Of a stretch of DNA of 64,000 bases, positions 29,196-38,585 are shown piece after piece. A program made the translations under genes and the position numbers. The number at the start of each line of letters is the position of its first letter. Position 1 is the first letter of the stretch. Under the pieces are notes generated by a model that worked only from the letters and a program-made list of their open reading frames with translations, was not told the DNA's origin and searched no databases. Origin of the DNA: an uncultured Eubacterium sp. GTDB taxonomy: Bacteria > Bacillota > Clostridia > Oscillospirales > Acutalibacteraceae. The stretch lies in assembly GCF_934561735.1 (NCBI RefSeq), contig NZ_CAKTGT010000003.1, forward strand, positions 212,263 to 276,262, written 5' to 3'.

Positions 29196-29966
29196 TCACA
29201 TCATTTGATTGCTACGCATAGAAAGCTTGATTCTGTCGGCAATCATAGCGATGAACTCGCTGTTTGTCGGCTTGCCTCTGTCCGATTGGATGGTATAGCC
29301 GAAATATGACGACAACACATCAACATCGCCTCTGTTCCATGCAACTTCAATTGCATGTCGGATTGCTCTTTCAACCCTTGACGAGGTTGTTGAATACATT
29401 TTTGCGATAGTTGGATAGAGAAGTTTTGTCACACCCTCAAGCATTTCGGCATCATTTATGCTCAAGTCAATAGCCGTACGCAAATACTGATAACCCTTGA
29501 TGTGTGCCGGCACTCCGATTTGCCTCATAATATCCGAAATAACAACTTCGGTATCACGCTCAACAAATCCCACTTTCTTGCTGTTTTCCTTTTTCCAACC
29601 TGCAAGGCTTTGCACTCTTTTTGCAACCGATGACGGTTCAACAGGCTTGATAAAATAGAAATCTGCTCCGGCGTTCATTATCCGCTGTTCAAACCCCTCA
29701 TTATCAACAGAAGACAGCATCATCACAAGCGGCGGATTGCTTACATTTTCACGGATATAATCCAAAACCTCTATTCCGTCCAGACCGCTCATAAACACAT
29801 CCATAATCACGGCATCAAAGTGTCCGCTTTGCAAAAGCTCTATCACTTTTCTGCCTTCCTTTTTGGTCAAGATTGATTCAAAGCCAAATTTTTTCAGTTC
29901 TTTTTTGCACTCTTTACCGAACAACTCCGAGTCATCGGCAATGAGGATTTTCATTGTTTCGTTCAT
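29196..29966 (-). CDS. spo0A: Sporulation master regulator Spo0A
   Basis: Spo0A is the phosphorelay response regulator that starts endospore formation. It has 256 residues. The receiver domain (about 5-125) holds the acidic pair Asp11-Asp12, phospho-acceptor Asp56 in AVIMDVFMSG and the conserved Lys near 108 (FIKPV). The DNA-binding domain (about 145-256) shows the diagnostic SRVERAIRHAIEVAW and GKPTNSEFIAMIAD blocks. It stands alone here; in many Clostridia and Bacilli it follows spoIVB, which is not adjacent in this window. Confidence 0.95.
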   Translation of the reverse strand: MNETMKILIADDSELFGKECKKELKKFGFESILTKKEGRKVIELLQSGHFDAVIMDVFMSGLDGIEVLDYIRENVSNPPLVMMLSSVDNEGFEQRIMNAGADFYFIKPVEPSSVAKRVQSLAGWKKENSKKVGFVERDTEVVISDIMRQIGVPAHIKGYQYLRTAIDLSINDAEMLEGVTKLLYPTIAKMYSTTSSRVERAIRHAIEVAWNRGDVDVLSSYFGYTIQSDRGKPTNSEFIAMIADRIKLSMRSNQMM

Positions 29967-30350
29967 TACTTTTTACCCACCCATTTTTGTAAATATGTAT
30001 TTCGTAGTTCGTGAAAAATTCTCACTTGCTATGCTACACATATTAGCACAACACAAATGATTGTGCAATAGAATTTCATCATTTTTCGTGAAAAATCATC
30101 ACTTTCTGTTTTTTCAACAATTTTCCATTGCTTTTTTCGTGCATTTTAACGAAAAACGAAAAATTTTACAAAAAGAGATTAATTTATTCGACTTAATTCA
30201 ACCACATCCGCACAATTTTAGGCGTATAATACTTTGCTTTAAAAATAAATAATATATAACATCATTGTTAAACTTTACATTTTGTCGTTGTGCACATTCT
30301 AAATTTATACATTATTGATAAAAAGTCAAATTTATCATTTGACAATTTTG
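29967..30350. other. spo0A / GDPD intergenic region
   Basis: The full gap is 445 bases, AT-rich, with no gene seen. It holds the divergent promoters listed separately. Several CGTGAAAAAT or CGAAAAA-like stretches occur (30010-30020, 30088-30096, 30160-30170), but none matches the 0A box TGTCGAA well enough to call. Confidence 0.5.
30040..30068 (-). promoter_or_regulatory. Probable spo0A promoter
   Basis: On the minus strand, TTGCAC (30063-30068) and TAATAT (30040-30045) have a 17-base spacer, about 70 bases before the spo0A ATG. Confidence 0.55.
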
Positions 30351-30379
30351 TTGACATTGCTACAAACTTTATGTAGAAT
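30351..30379 (+). promoter_or_regulatory. Promoter of the GDPD gene
   Basis: TTGACA (30351-30356, consensus) and TAGAAT (30374-30379) have a 17-base spacer, 33 bases before the ATG. Confidence 0.8.
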
Positions 30380-30411
30380 TATTTATATAATATTATGAGA
30401 GAGGGACCAAA

Positions 30412-31437
30412 ATGGAAAAAACAAAAAATAAAAAATCAGGCAAAAAAATTGCGAAAATCATTATCTTGTCGATTATTTTGCTATTAATAATTGCACTTGC
30501 ATGCGTTATGACCGTATCGGGAAAGCATCGTTCAAATCCCGAGCAAATACAAAGCTATGTAACCGACAACAAATACATACTTGACAATACGGACATATCC
30601 GGTCACAGAAGCGGAGGCGGAATTGAGCCTGAGGAAACAATGCTTGCCTTCAAAAACTGTGCGGACAATCCGGACTTTAATATAGATGTTTTTGAGTTCG
30701 ATTTGCACATTACAAAGGACAAACAGCTTGTACTTTTGCACGATGACACGCTTGACAGAACATCGAACAGCGAGGAAGTTTTCGGCGAAAAGAAAGTAAG
30801 ACCCGAGGACAAAACATACGACGAATTACGCACTTTGAATATGGGTGCAAAATTTGAAACGGAGGACGGCGAAACACCGTATGCCGACCTCAACGACAAT
30901 GTTCCTGATGATTTGAAAATACTCAAATTAAACGACATCCTCGACTACCTCATCAAGCAGGGCGGCGGAAAATACAAGTATATCATCGAAATCAAAAACG
31001 GTGAAGATTTGGGCAAAGAAGGCGTTGACATTTTGTACAACACCTTAAAGGAAAAAGGCATTGTTGACAAGGTGGTTTTCGGCACATTCCACAAGGAAGT
31101 GAGTGCCTATGTTGACGAAAAATATCCCGACCTTGCACGAAGCACATCAATTCCGGAGGTTCTCGACTTTTGGAAAGCCGCACTCAAAAACGATAAAGAC
31201 TATGTTCCGCCTTGCAATGTTTTGCAAATTCCGTTTTGTGCCCCGTACAAAAACTTGGGTATAAATCTCGGTACCGCACAAATGATAAACTATGCACACG
31301 AGCACAATATGGCGGTGCAATACTGGACAGTAAACGACGAGGACGATATGAAGTACCTGATTGATATGGGCGCCGACTGTATAATGACCGACTATCCCGA
31401 CAAGTTGTACAATGTAAAAAACAATAAAAACTCATAA
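30412..31437 (+). CDS. Membrane-anchored glycerophosphodiester phosphodiesterase
   Basis: A 341-residue protein with an N-terminal membrane anchor (about 13-34) and an outward GDPD TIM-barrel. Catalytic motifs are GHRSGGGIEPEET (about 63-75, first His and Glu) and EFDLHITKDKQLVLLHDDTLDRT (about 92-114, second Asp/His pair). Later blocks include YIIEIKNG and VQYWTVNDEDD. It cleaves glycerophosphodiesters to sn-glycerol 3-phosphate and an alcohol. Its outward placement, a few genes before the teichoic acid operon, suggests a role in lipid or teichoic-acid turnover; that link is inference. Confidence 0.9.
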   Translation: MEKTKNKKSGKKIAKIIILSIILLLIIALACVMTVSGKHRSNPEQIQSYVTDNKYILDNTDISGHRSGGGIEPEETMLAFKNCADNPDFNIDVFEFDLHITKDKQLVLLHDDTLDRTSNSEEVFGEKKVRPEDKTYDELRTLNMGAKFETEDGETPYADLNDNVPDDLKILKLNDILDYLIKQGGGKYKYIIEIKNGEDLGKEGVDILYNTLKEKGIVDKVVFGTFHKEVSAYVDEKYPDLARSTSIPEVLDFWKAALKNDKDYVPPCNVLQIPFCAPYKNLGINLGTAQMINYAHEHNMAVQYWTVNDEDDMKYLIDMGADCIMTDYPDKLYNVKNNKNS

Positions 31438-31543
31438 TTAATAAACATCGGCGTAACTGTAACAATGTTGCGGCGATGTTTTTATATATTCGACGATTAC
31501 ATTATAAACAAGCGTATTTTCGTCCTTACGGTTAAATTTCATA

Positions 31544-31572
31544 TTGTAACCAAAGACAATTTGTGCTATATT
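31544..31572 (+). promoter_or_regulatory. Promoter of the esterase gene
   Basis: TTGTAA (31544-31549) and TATATT (31567-31572) are 17 bases apart, with an upstream TG (TGCTATATT). Confidence 0.5.
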
Positions 31573-31596
31573 TTTACTATAAATATAGGTGCGGGA

Positions 31597-32550
31597 ATGA
31601 ATATGAAATTGAAAGAAATTAACAAAGAAATAAGGCTTGAAGGGGCTTTTTACAAAGCAATCAGTCCTTTGGGAATTGAAAAAGTACAAAGAGCGGTAGG
31701 TCCATTGTCAACAAAAATGATGTCGGTTTTATCGCTTAGCCATTTAAACTGTGAAAAGGTAAAAATCCCTCGAGGTAATGGAACGCTTATGCGTACCTGC
31801 ATAATGAAAGGCGAAAAGACGAGTGGCAAAACGGTCGGAATTTTGTGGCTCCACGGCGGAGGATATTCGTTAGGAGCACCTGAAATGGCAATTATGACCC
31901 TGCCGAGATATTTAGTGAAAAACTGCAACTGTGTTGTGGTTTCACCCGACTACACGCTGTCGACAATAAAGCCCTACCCTGCTGCACTGAATGACGCATA
32001 TACTGCCTTAAAATGGGTAAACGAGCACAAAAGCGAACTCGGAATAACAGCCGACAAAATAGTTGTGGGCGGCGAAAGTGCAGGCGGCGGACTCGCAACG
32101 GCACTGTGTCTTTACGCAAGGGATAAGGGTGACACTTCAATCGGTTTCCACATTCCTCTTTACCCAATGCTTGATGACAGAGTTACAATCACATCGGCAC
32201 ACAACACGGCACCCGTTTGGGGAACGAATGAAAATAAATCGGCATGGCACATCTACCTTGGCGACCGTGTAATGAACAACTCGGTTGAACCTTATGCCGC
32301 ACCGGCAAGAGCAGATAATCTGAAGAATATGCCACCTGCATTTTCGATAGTAGGAACGGCAGATCCGTTTTATGCCGAAACGAAGAAATATTTTGAAAGG
32401 ATGAAAAAAAGCGGTGTCCCGTGCGAATTAACGGAATACAACGGTTGCTTTCACGCATTTGATATGATGGTTCCTTATGCAAAAATCAGCAAAAAAGCAT
32501 CGCTTCATCTGATTGACAAATACAAAGAATACTGTAAAAAGTACATATAA
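31597..32550 (+). CDS. Alpha/beta hydrolase, HSL-type esterase
   Basis: A 317-residue cytoplasmic-looking esterase. The oxyanion motif HGGG is near 85, the nucleophile elbow GESAGGG near 158-164, and the acid/base pair appears in GTADPF and GCFHAFD. These place it in the hormone-sensitive lipase group acting on small esters. I use the ATG at 31597, with AGGT six bases upstream; the frame is open to 31465 but that part lies across the promoter. It has its own transcription unit between the GDPD gene and the teichoic acid operon. Confidence 0.88.
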   Translation: MNMKLKEINKEIRLEGAFYKAISPLGIEKVQRAVGPLSTKMMSVLSLSHLNCEKVKIPRGNGTLMRTCIMKGEKTSGKTVGILWLHGGGYSLGAPEMAIMTLPRYLVKNCNCVVVSPDYTLSTIKPYPAALNDAYTALKWVNEHKSELGITADKIVVGGESAGGGLATALCLYARDKGDTSIGFHIPLYPMLDDRVTITSAHNTAPVWGTNENKSAWHIYLGDRVMNNSVEPYAAPARADNLKNMPPAFSIVGTADPFYAETKKYFERMKKSGVPCELTEYNGCFHAFDMMVPYAKISKKASLHLIDKYKEYCKKYI

Positions 32551-32629
32551 AATTATCCGCCGTTAATTTTCCACGGTGATTGGTTCTTTTTCTCGGCATA
32601 TTTCAGGAGTTTTATCAATACTCATAATA

Positions 32630-32658
32630 TTGATTTATTATAAGTTATATGTTATAAT
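32630..32658 (+). promoter_or_regulatory. Promoter of the teichoic acid operon
   Basis: TTGATT (32630-32635) and TATAAT (32653-32658) have a 17-base spacer, 31 bases before the first gene. Confidence 0.75.
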
Positions 32659-32689
32659 TTATAGGTTAAAATAAACAAAGAGGTTTGGC

Positions 32690-34267
32690 ATGCAAAATTA
32701 TCGGCTTGAAATAGATAACATTTTTGTTGAAAAAGGAAAACTGAATATTGAAGCTACAGCCGAATTTGAAATAAATCCGCTTGCAACCGTGCCCAAAATC
32801 AGGCTGCTGTTTTGCGGTCAGGGACAAACAAGACGCTTCCCTTTGCCTGTGCAGGAATGCACAAAAGAAAACGGAGTTTGCACTGCCAAGGCACAATACA
32901 GTTACAATCTCTACTATCTGTTTTATGAGCAGACATTAACAGAGCCTGCTGCACTCACCTTTGATTTGGCATATGGGGCAGACGAATACGAGGCAGTTGA
33001 TTTTACCGTTAAAAACTGTGACAACGAGCATTTAAAACTCGACGGCAACCGTGTAATAATTGACAACAAAATCAAATATCACAAGCAACATTTCGGTTTG
33101 CAGGATTTGACAAAGCGTTCAACATACACAATCACACTCAAAAAGCCGATTGTAAAACTTCTCAATATTTACTACAAAAAATATTGGAAAATGCCCGTTA
33201 AAATGAATCGGGTTACCTTTATATCCGGCAGACGCTCGGAACTTACGGGCAACGAAAAATTCGTGTACGACAAGCTGAAGGACATCAAGGGAATTGATTT
33301 TCGGTTTTTGATGTTCAGCAGTGCCAAAGGGCATTATAATATTGAAAACATCAAAAGATTTTTTGAACTGTACACCACTTCACGAGTTGTGATTGTTGAC
33401 GACTATTTCAGAATGCTCAACATTGTACCGAAAAAGGACGATGTAAAACTGTTTCAGCTATGGCACGCCTGCGGTGCATTCAAAACCTTTGGCTTTACCC
33501 GCATAGGCAAAGACGGCGGACCCCGCCAATGGGCAAAAAACCACCGTATGTATGATTATGCAATAGTAAGTTCAAAGAACATTGCAAAACACTACGCAGA
33601 GGGTTTTGGAATTCCCGACAGTTGCGTACTGCCGAGCGGAGTACCGAGAACGGACATTTTTTGCGACGGTGAATACAAATCCAAAGTGCAGACTGCTTTT
33701 TACGAAAAGCATCCACAGTTAAAAGGCAAAAAAATTATCCTCTTTGCTCCGACATTCAGGGGCAAAGGTCAAATGAGCGCATACTACCCTGCCGACAAAT
33801 TCAACCCTAACGAGATTTGTTCGGCACTCGGTGACGAATACGCAATCATCATCAAACTTCATCCGTTTTGCAAGGAAAAATACGAAGTTGACGAAAAATA
33901 CAAGGACCGCATAATCGACCTGTCAAATGCAGACGAACTGAACGACCTGCTGTTTGTAACCGATTTGCTCATAACCGATTATTCCAGCGTTGTATTTGAA
34001 GCATCGTTGCTTGACATACCTATGCTGTTTTACGCATTTGACCTTGACGAATACATTGAAAATCGTGATTTTTACTATGATTTTAAGGAATTTATTCCGG
34101 GCAAAACCGTTTTTTCACAAGACGAGCTTATAAAAGCCGTGCAAAGCAATGACTTTGAAAGTGAAAAAGTTGAAAAATTTAAACATGCCTTCTTTGACGA
34201 TATTGACGGACAATCAAGTCAAAAAGTGGCTGATAAAATAATATCTTTACTTGACTTGGAGAATTGA
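32690..34267 (+). CDS. CDP-glycerol/ribitol glycerophosphotransferase family protein (TagB/TagF/TarL-like)
   Basis: A 525-residue peripheral membrane transferase that would add polyol-phosphate units from a CDP-polyol to a growing teichoic acid. An N-terminal beta-rich part (about 1-165) precedes the GT-B-like transferase domain. Family landmarks in order are LWHACGAFKTFGF, SGVPRTDIF, LFAPTFRG, IKLHPF and TDYSSVVFEAS. It is first in an operon with a second transferase, tarI and tarJ, with only three bases to the next gene. Given tarI/tarJ, ribitol phosphate is the likelier unit, but this cannot be decided from the sequence. AAAGAGG precedes the ATG. Confidence 0.9.
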   Translation: MQNYRLEIDNIFVEKGKLNIEATAEFEINPLATVPKIRLLFCGQGQTRRFPLPVQECTKENGVCTAKAQYSYNLYYLFYEQTLTEPAALTFDLAYGADEYEAVDFTVKNCDNEHLKLDGNRVIIDNKIKYHKQHFGLQDLTKRSTYTITLKKPIVKLLNIYYKKYWKMPVKMNRVTFISGRRSELTGNEKFVYDKLKDIKGIDFRFLMFSSAKGHYNIENIKRFFELYTTSRVVIVDDYFRMLNIVPKKDDVKLFQLWHACGAFKTFGFTRIGKDGGPRQWAKNHRMYDYAIVSSKNIAKHYAEGFGIPDSCVLPSGVPRTDIFCDGEYKSKVQTAFYEKHPQLKGKKIILFAPTFRGKGQMSAYYPADKFNPNEICSALGDEYAIIIKLHPFCKEKYEVDEKYKDRIIDLSNADELNDLLFVTDLLITDYSSVVFEASLLDIPMLFYAFDLDEYIENRDFYYDFKEFIPGKTVFSQDELIKAVQSNDFESEKVEKFKHAFFDDIDGQSSQKVADKIISLLDLEN

Positions 34268-34270
34268 TAT

Positions 34271-36688
34271 ATGGCATATAAATCAAAAACAGACCCTGCG
34301 TTGCAGGCACTTCAAACAGAAAACACTTCGGCAGTTTATTCCATTAAGCGAAACATTTTGACTCATTTTCAGGACTTTACAAAAGATTTTCAGTCAAATA
34401 TGCACCACAAGGGTTATCGCCGCTTTATGAACAAGCTGATGGACAAAGAAATTCCAAAGGCATACAGAGAGGCGGCACAGGCTCCCGTTGACGAAAAGAA
34501 AGTTGTTTTTGTTGAGGTTAGACATCCGCAGGTTACAAACAGTATGCAGGTTATGTTTGACGAACTTGCAAACAACTACGACTACAACATCCACACTCAC
34601 TTTTTGCTTACAAACGGCACAATCAGAGCCGATTTCAGAAAGCGTTGCCTTGATGCGGTAAAAGATATTGCAACGGCAAAATATGTGTTTATGAACGAAG
34701 CTTCAAACACAATGTCGGCAATGCCGCTCCGCCCCGAAACAAAGATTATTCAGCTTTGGCACGGTTGCGGTGCATTTAAAAAATTCGGGTTTTCAACAGC
34801 CGATTTGTTGTTTGGTGCTTCAAGAGAAGAACAGCTTAAACACCCGTTTAACAAAAACTATTCGCTTGTAACGGTCAGCTCACCCGAGGTCATTTGGGCA
34901 TACAACGAAGCTATGAACATCGACGAGAGCACAGGCATTGTTCAGGCAACAGGTTCAAGCCGTACCGATATTTTCTACAACGATGAATTTCTCAAAGAAG
35001 CAAGAGAACATGTTTACGAGCTTGTTCCGCAGGCAAAGGACAAAAAAATCATTCTTTATGCTCCTACTTTCCGTGGCAGAGTTGCCAAGGCAGAAACTCC
35101 GGATATGCTCAATATAAAAATGTTTTACGAGGCACTCGGTGACGAATATGTGCTTCTCATCAAACACCATCCGGTTGTAAAAAATCCACCTGCCGTACCG
35201 GAAGCATACAAGGATTTTGCAATGGATGTAGGCAACATTTTGAGCATTGAGGAACTCCTCTCAACCGCAGACATCTGCATTTCGGACTACTCATCTCTTG
35301 TATTTGAATACAGCTTGTTTGAAAAGCCGCTTATTTTCTTTGCCTATGATTTGGACGAATATTTTGACTGGAGAGGCTTTTACTATGATTACTTTGAACT
35401 TGCTCCGGGTCTTATCGCAAAGACAAACTTTGAGATGATTGACTACATCAAGCATATTGACGAACGCTTTGACAAAAAAGCAATTCAGGATTTCAGATAC
35501 AAATTTATGCGTTCGTGCGACGGTCACGCAACCCAAAGAATCATCGACACGGTGTTTGAAAATCCCGAAGCACACAAAAAAGAATGTAAGCATTTTGAGC
35601 ATTTTTATACCGTGCCAAAGGTTGAAAGCAGCAAAACTCCGTACTTCAAGCGAGTTGAAAAGGTTAAAAAGCAAAAGAAAAACGCAACAAAACTTTATGA
35701 CAACCTCAAAAACAGCGAACTTCAAAAAGGCAGTGTTATTGCACTTGACATCAAGTCAAAAGAAGTGAGAACGCTTGCAAAAGCACAAGGCGTTAAGCTT
35801 GTTAAATCCGGCAATCTTGAAGAAGCGATGCCTGTTATCGCACAAAGTGAATATATCATCATCGACAAGCCGAGCACTTTGCTTGACAGCCTTGAAATGA
35901 GAGATGAAACAAAGGTTATCTACCTTCCGCCAAATGCTTTTCCTCTTACCACATTCGGCTGTGACACAAAGAAATACAGAAGCGGACTCCGCAAAGAAAT
36001 ATACGAAGTTGCACCGCTTTTCAACAGCGTTTCGGCAGTTACCGCACCAAGCGAAGCAACAGGAGAACTGTTCAAAAAAGAATTCGGCAAGGATGTAAAG
36101 GTGCTTAACATCGGCGATGTAAAGACCGACATTTTCTTTGACGAAGAAAACAAGAAGAAAATTCTTGACAAACTTTACGAAACTCATCCTAAACTTAAAG
36201 GCAGAAAGATTATCGTATACATTTCGACAAACGGCGAAGCCATTGACGACTCGGCTATGTACGAATATCTTTACAAAGATTATGTACTTCTTAAATGCTA
36301 TACAAACCTCAACAATGTTACCGAAACTCTTGTTTACTACGCAGACAGCATTGTTGATGTAAGCGATATATTTAAGCCTTATGAGATTTTATCGATTGCC
36401 GACATTGCAATAGGCAACATCAACGCTCCTGTACTTTCGTTTGCCGCAACGGGCAAGCCGCTGTTCCTTTACACCAAGAACACAAACAAGGCTCTTTTTG
36501 AAGCCGAAACCCTTGTTGATGTCAAAGAGGACATCAAACTTCCTATATACAACAGCATTGATGATGTAATAAAAGAAATTTTGGATATTGAAAACTACGA
36601 TTATTCGGGTTATAATCAAATCAAGGACAAGTACCTTGCAAACTGCAACGGAAAAAGCCTTGAAAATTTGTTGAATAAGTTAAAGTAA
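34271..36688 (+). CDS. Two-module CDP-polyol phosphotransferase family protein, second module degenerate
   Basis: An 805-residue protein. The first module (about 80-440) has all the family marks: LWHGCGAFKKFGF, SSRTDIFYN, LYAPTFRG, IKHHPV and SDYSSLVFEYS. A Lys-rich linker (about 450-490) follows. The second module (about 490-805) keeps the fold spacing, with a clear echo in VKTDIFFDEENKKKILDKLY and HPKLKGRKIIVYIST. It lacks the LWH-G motif and has NINAPVLSFAAT where the DYSS motif should be. It is probably a non-catalytic acceptor- or partner-binding half. It is second in the tar operon, 17 bases before tarI. Confidence 0.88.
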   Translation: MAYKSKTDPALQALQTENTSAVYSIKRNILTHFQDFTKDFQSNMHHKGYRRFMNKLMDKEIPKAYREAAQAPVDEKKVVFVEVRHPQVTNSMQVMFDELANNYDYNIHTHFLLTNGTIRADFRKRCLDAVKDIATAKYVFMNEASNTMSAMPLRPETKIIQLWHGCGAFKKFGFSTADLLFGASREEQLKHPFNKNYSLVTVSSPEVIWAYNEAMNIDESTGIVQATGSSRTDIFYNDEFLKEAREHVYELVPQAKDKKIILYAPTFRGRVAKAETPDMLNIKMFYEALGDEYVLLIKHHPVVKNPPAVPEAYKDFAMDVGNILSIEELLSTADICISDYSSLVFEYSLFEKPLIFFAYDLDEYFDWRGFYYDYFELAPGLIAKTNFEMIDYIKHIDERFDKKAIQDFRYKFMRSCDGHATQRIIDTVFENPEAHKKECKHFEHFYTVPKVESSKTPYFKRVEKVKKQKKNATKLYDNLKNSELQKGSVIALDIKSKEVRTLAKAQGVKLVKSGNLEEAMPVIAQSEYIIIDKPSTLLDSLEMRDETKVIYLPPNAFPLTTFGCDTKKYRSGLRKEIYEVAPLFNSVSAVTAPSEATGELFKKEFGKDVKVLNIGDVKTDIFFDEENKKKILDKLYETHPKLKGRKIIVYISTNGEAIDDSAMYEYLYKDYVLLKCYTNLNNVTETLVYYADSIVDVSDIFKPYEILSIADIAIGNINAPVLSFAATGKPLFLYTKNTNKALFEAETLVDVKEDIKLPIYNSIDDVIKEILDIENYDYSGYNQIKDKYLANCNGKSLENLLNKLK

Positions 36689-36705
36689 TTTAAGGAGATA
36701 TTATT

Positions 36706-37419
36706 ATGACATACGGTGTTATTCTTGCCGGCGGTATCGGCTCAAGAATGGGCGGTGACAAGCCAAAGCAGTACCTTACCGTTAAAGACAAGCCTATCAT
36801 CATCTACACTATCGAGAAGTTTTTGGTAGTGCCTGAATTTGAAAAAGTTATCGTTCTTTGCCCAAAGCAGTGGGTTGAGCACACAAAGAACCTCATTGAA
36901 AAGCACATTGCACCTGCAAAGGACAGAGTTGCTGTTATTGAGGGCGGCTCAACAAGAAACGAAACTATTATGAACGCCATCAAGCTTATTGAAAGCGAGG
37001 GCAAACTCAATGACGATACCGTCATTGTTACTCACGATTCTGTTCGTCCGTTTGTTACCCACAGAATCATTGAAGAAAACATCAAAGCTGCCGAGGAATT
37101 CGGTGCCTGCGACACGGTTGTTCCTGCAACAGACACAATTGTTGAAGCTATGGACAACGCAACAATTTCAAACATTCCTGACAGAAGCAAGATGTATCAG
37201 GGTCAAACCCCTCAATCATTCAAGGCTCTCAAGCTCAAGAATATGTACGAAAGTCTTACAGACGAAGAAAAGGACATCCTCACAGACGCAGCAAAAATCT
37301 TTGTTATCAAAGGTGAAAAAGTTGCTCTTGTTCAGGGTGAAACCTACAATATGAAAATAACCTACCCTTATGATTTGAGAGTGGCAAAGTCTTTGTTGGA
37401 GGACGAAACCGATGATTAA
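36706..37419 (+). CDS. tarI: Ribitol-5-phosphate cytidylyltransferase (TarI; IspD superfamily)
   Basis: A 237-residue nucleotidyltransferase. The CTP-binding start reads LAGGIGSRMGGDKPKQY (about 7-23). Later landmarks include EGGSTRNETIMNAI, HDSVRPFVT and TPQSFK. IspD and TarI share this fold; the overlap with a TarJ-type dehydrogenase and the polymerase-type genes upstream favour TarI, which makes CDP-ribitol. IspD remains the alternative if no other ispD exists in the genome. AAGGAGAT precedes the ATG, and the end overlaps tarJ by eight bases. Confidence 0.88.
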   Translation: MTYGVILAGGIGSRMGGDKPKQYLTVKDKPIIIYTIEKFLVVPEFEKVIVLCPKQWVEHTKNLIEKHIAPAKDRVAVIEGGSTRNETIMNAIKLIESEGKLNDDTVIVTHDSVRPFVTHRIIEENIKAAEEFGACDTVVPATDTIVEAMDNATISNIPDRSKMYQGQTPQSFKALKLKNMYESLTDEEKDILTDAAKIFVIKGEKVALVQGETYNMKITYPYDLRVAKSLLEDETDD

Positions 37420-38437
37420 TACAATCTATCGCTTGGTAGCTCCGAGACGATTTGAAATTGCATTTGAGGACATCAATATGTTTGGCGAAAATGCGATTGT
37501 AAGACCTACCAATCTTTCTATCTGCAATGCCGATATGAGATATTACCTCGGCACCCGTGACGCAAAGGTTCTTGCCGAAAAACTGCCTATGGCACTCATC
37601 CACGAGGGTATCGGCGAAGTTCTTCACGACCCGTCGGGCAAGTTCCAAACAGGTGACCTTGTTGTTATGGTGCCTAATTGCCCTACGGAAAAGGACGAAT
37701 ACATTGCAGAAAACTACTTGCGTTCTTCAAAATTCTGCGGTTCTTCTATGGACGGCTTTTTGCAGGAATTTGTTGAAATTTCTCCAAACAGACTTGTAAA
37801 ACTTCCGCAGGATATTGACAGAAATGTTGCGGCTTTTACCGAAATTATTTCTGTATCCGTGCACGCAATCACCCGATTTGACAAAATTGCTCACGCACGC
37901 AGAGATGTCATCGGCGTTTGGGGTGACGGCAACCTCGGCTACATCACTTCATTGTTCTTGAAGTATATGTTCCCTAAATCAAAAATTGCTGTTTTCGGCA
38001 CAAACAGAGAAAAGCTAAACGACTTTACCTTTGCAGATGAAACACATCTTGTAAACGAAGTGCCCGACGGTTTTACTATGGACCACGCATTTGAATGTGT
38101 AGGCGGAAACGGCAGTCCTATCGCTATTGAGCAGATTATCGGACTTATTAAGCCTGAATCCACACTTTCAATTTTGGGTGTAAGCGAATATCCTGTGCCT
38201 ATCAACACAAGAATGATTCTTGAAAAAGGCATCCGTATGTTCGGCACATCAAGAAGCGGTGTTGCCGACTTCCAAAAAACAGTTGATATGTATGTTAAAC
38301 ATCCCGAGATTATCGACTACCTCGGCAATCTTGTAAGCAGTGTAAATGTTGTGAGAACAACAACCGACATCAAAAACGCTTTTGAAAAAGATACCCAAAA
38401 ATCATTTGGTAAGACCATAATGAAGTGGGAAGAATAA
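37412..38437 (+). CDS. tarJ: Ribulose-5-phosphate reductase (TarJ; zinc-type dehydrogenase family)
   Basis: A 341-residue medium-chain dehydrogenase. TarJ reduces ribulose 5-phosphate to ribitol 5-phosphate with NADPH, feeding TarI. Seen are SICNADMRYYLG (about 32-43), the ALIHEGIGEV block with the His-Glu pair, and a Rossmann stretch GVWGDGNLGYITS (about 170). It overlaps tarI by eight bases, so the two are coupled. It is the last gene of the operon; an inverted-repeat element begins four bases after its stop, and that element carries the terminator. Confidence 0.9.
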   Translation: MINTIYRLVAPRRFEIAFEDINMFGENAIVRPTNLSICNADMRYYLGTRDAKVLAEKLPMALIHEGIGEVLHDPSGKFQTGDLVVMVPNCPTEKDEYIAENYLRSSKFCGSSMDGFLQEFVEISPNRLVKLPQDIDRNVAAFTEIISVSVHAITRFDKIAHARRDVIGVWGDGNLGYITSLFLKYMFPKSKIAVFGTNREKLNDFTFADETHLVNEVPDGFTMDHAFECVGGNGSPIAIEQIIGLIKPESTLSILGVSEYPVPINTRMILEKGIRMFGTSRSGVADFQKTVDMYVKHPEIIDYLGNLVSSVNVVRTTTDIKNAFEKDTQKSFGKTIMKWEE

Positions 38438-38493
38438 TTAAGACTGTCGATAAAGCCACTGAAACACGCCAAAATTATATTAACACACCTTAA

Positions 38494-38518
38494 GTAGGGG
38501 ATAGGCTTGCCTATCCCG
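38494..38518. repeat. Short GTAGGGG hairpin repeat nested in the element
   Basis: GTAGGGGATAGGC-TT-GCCTATCCC has a perfect 9-bp stem. It is related to 24924-24947 by its lead-in and to 619-638 by its stem. Confidence 0.6.
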
Positions 38519-38550
38519 AAATATTATCGTTTTAACAACACCATCTAAAG

Positions 38551-38585
38551 AAAAGCACCGCAAATATAAAGATTGCGGTGCTTTT
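38551..38585 (+). terminator. Terminator of the teichoic acid operon
   Basis: AAAAGCACCGCAA pairs perfectly with TTGCGGTGCTTTT (13 bp) around a nine-base loop. It lies 113 bases after tarJ inside the repeat element; a second T-rich tract follows. Confidence 0.8.

Noticed and set aside
30061..30252. 63-codon plus-strand frame between spo0A and the GDPD gene
   Set aside because: It is Phe/Ile/Lys-rich, as expected from AT-rich DNA, and has no ribosome site; the spo0A promoter crosses it.
30010..30300. 0A boxes in the spo0A upstream region
   Set aside because: Several CGTGAAAAAT or TTGTCGTT stretches occur, but none fits TGTCGAA well enough.
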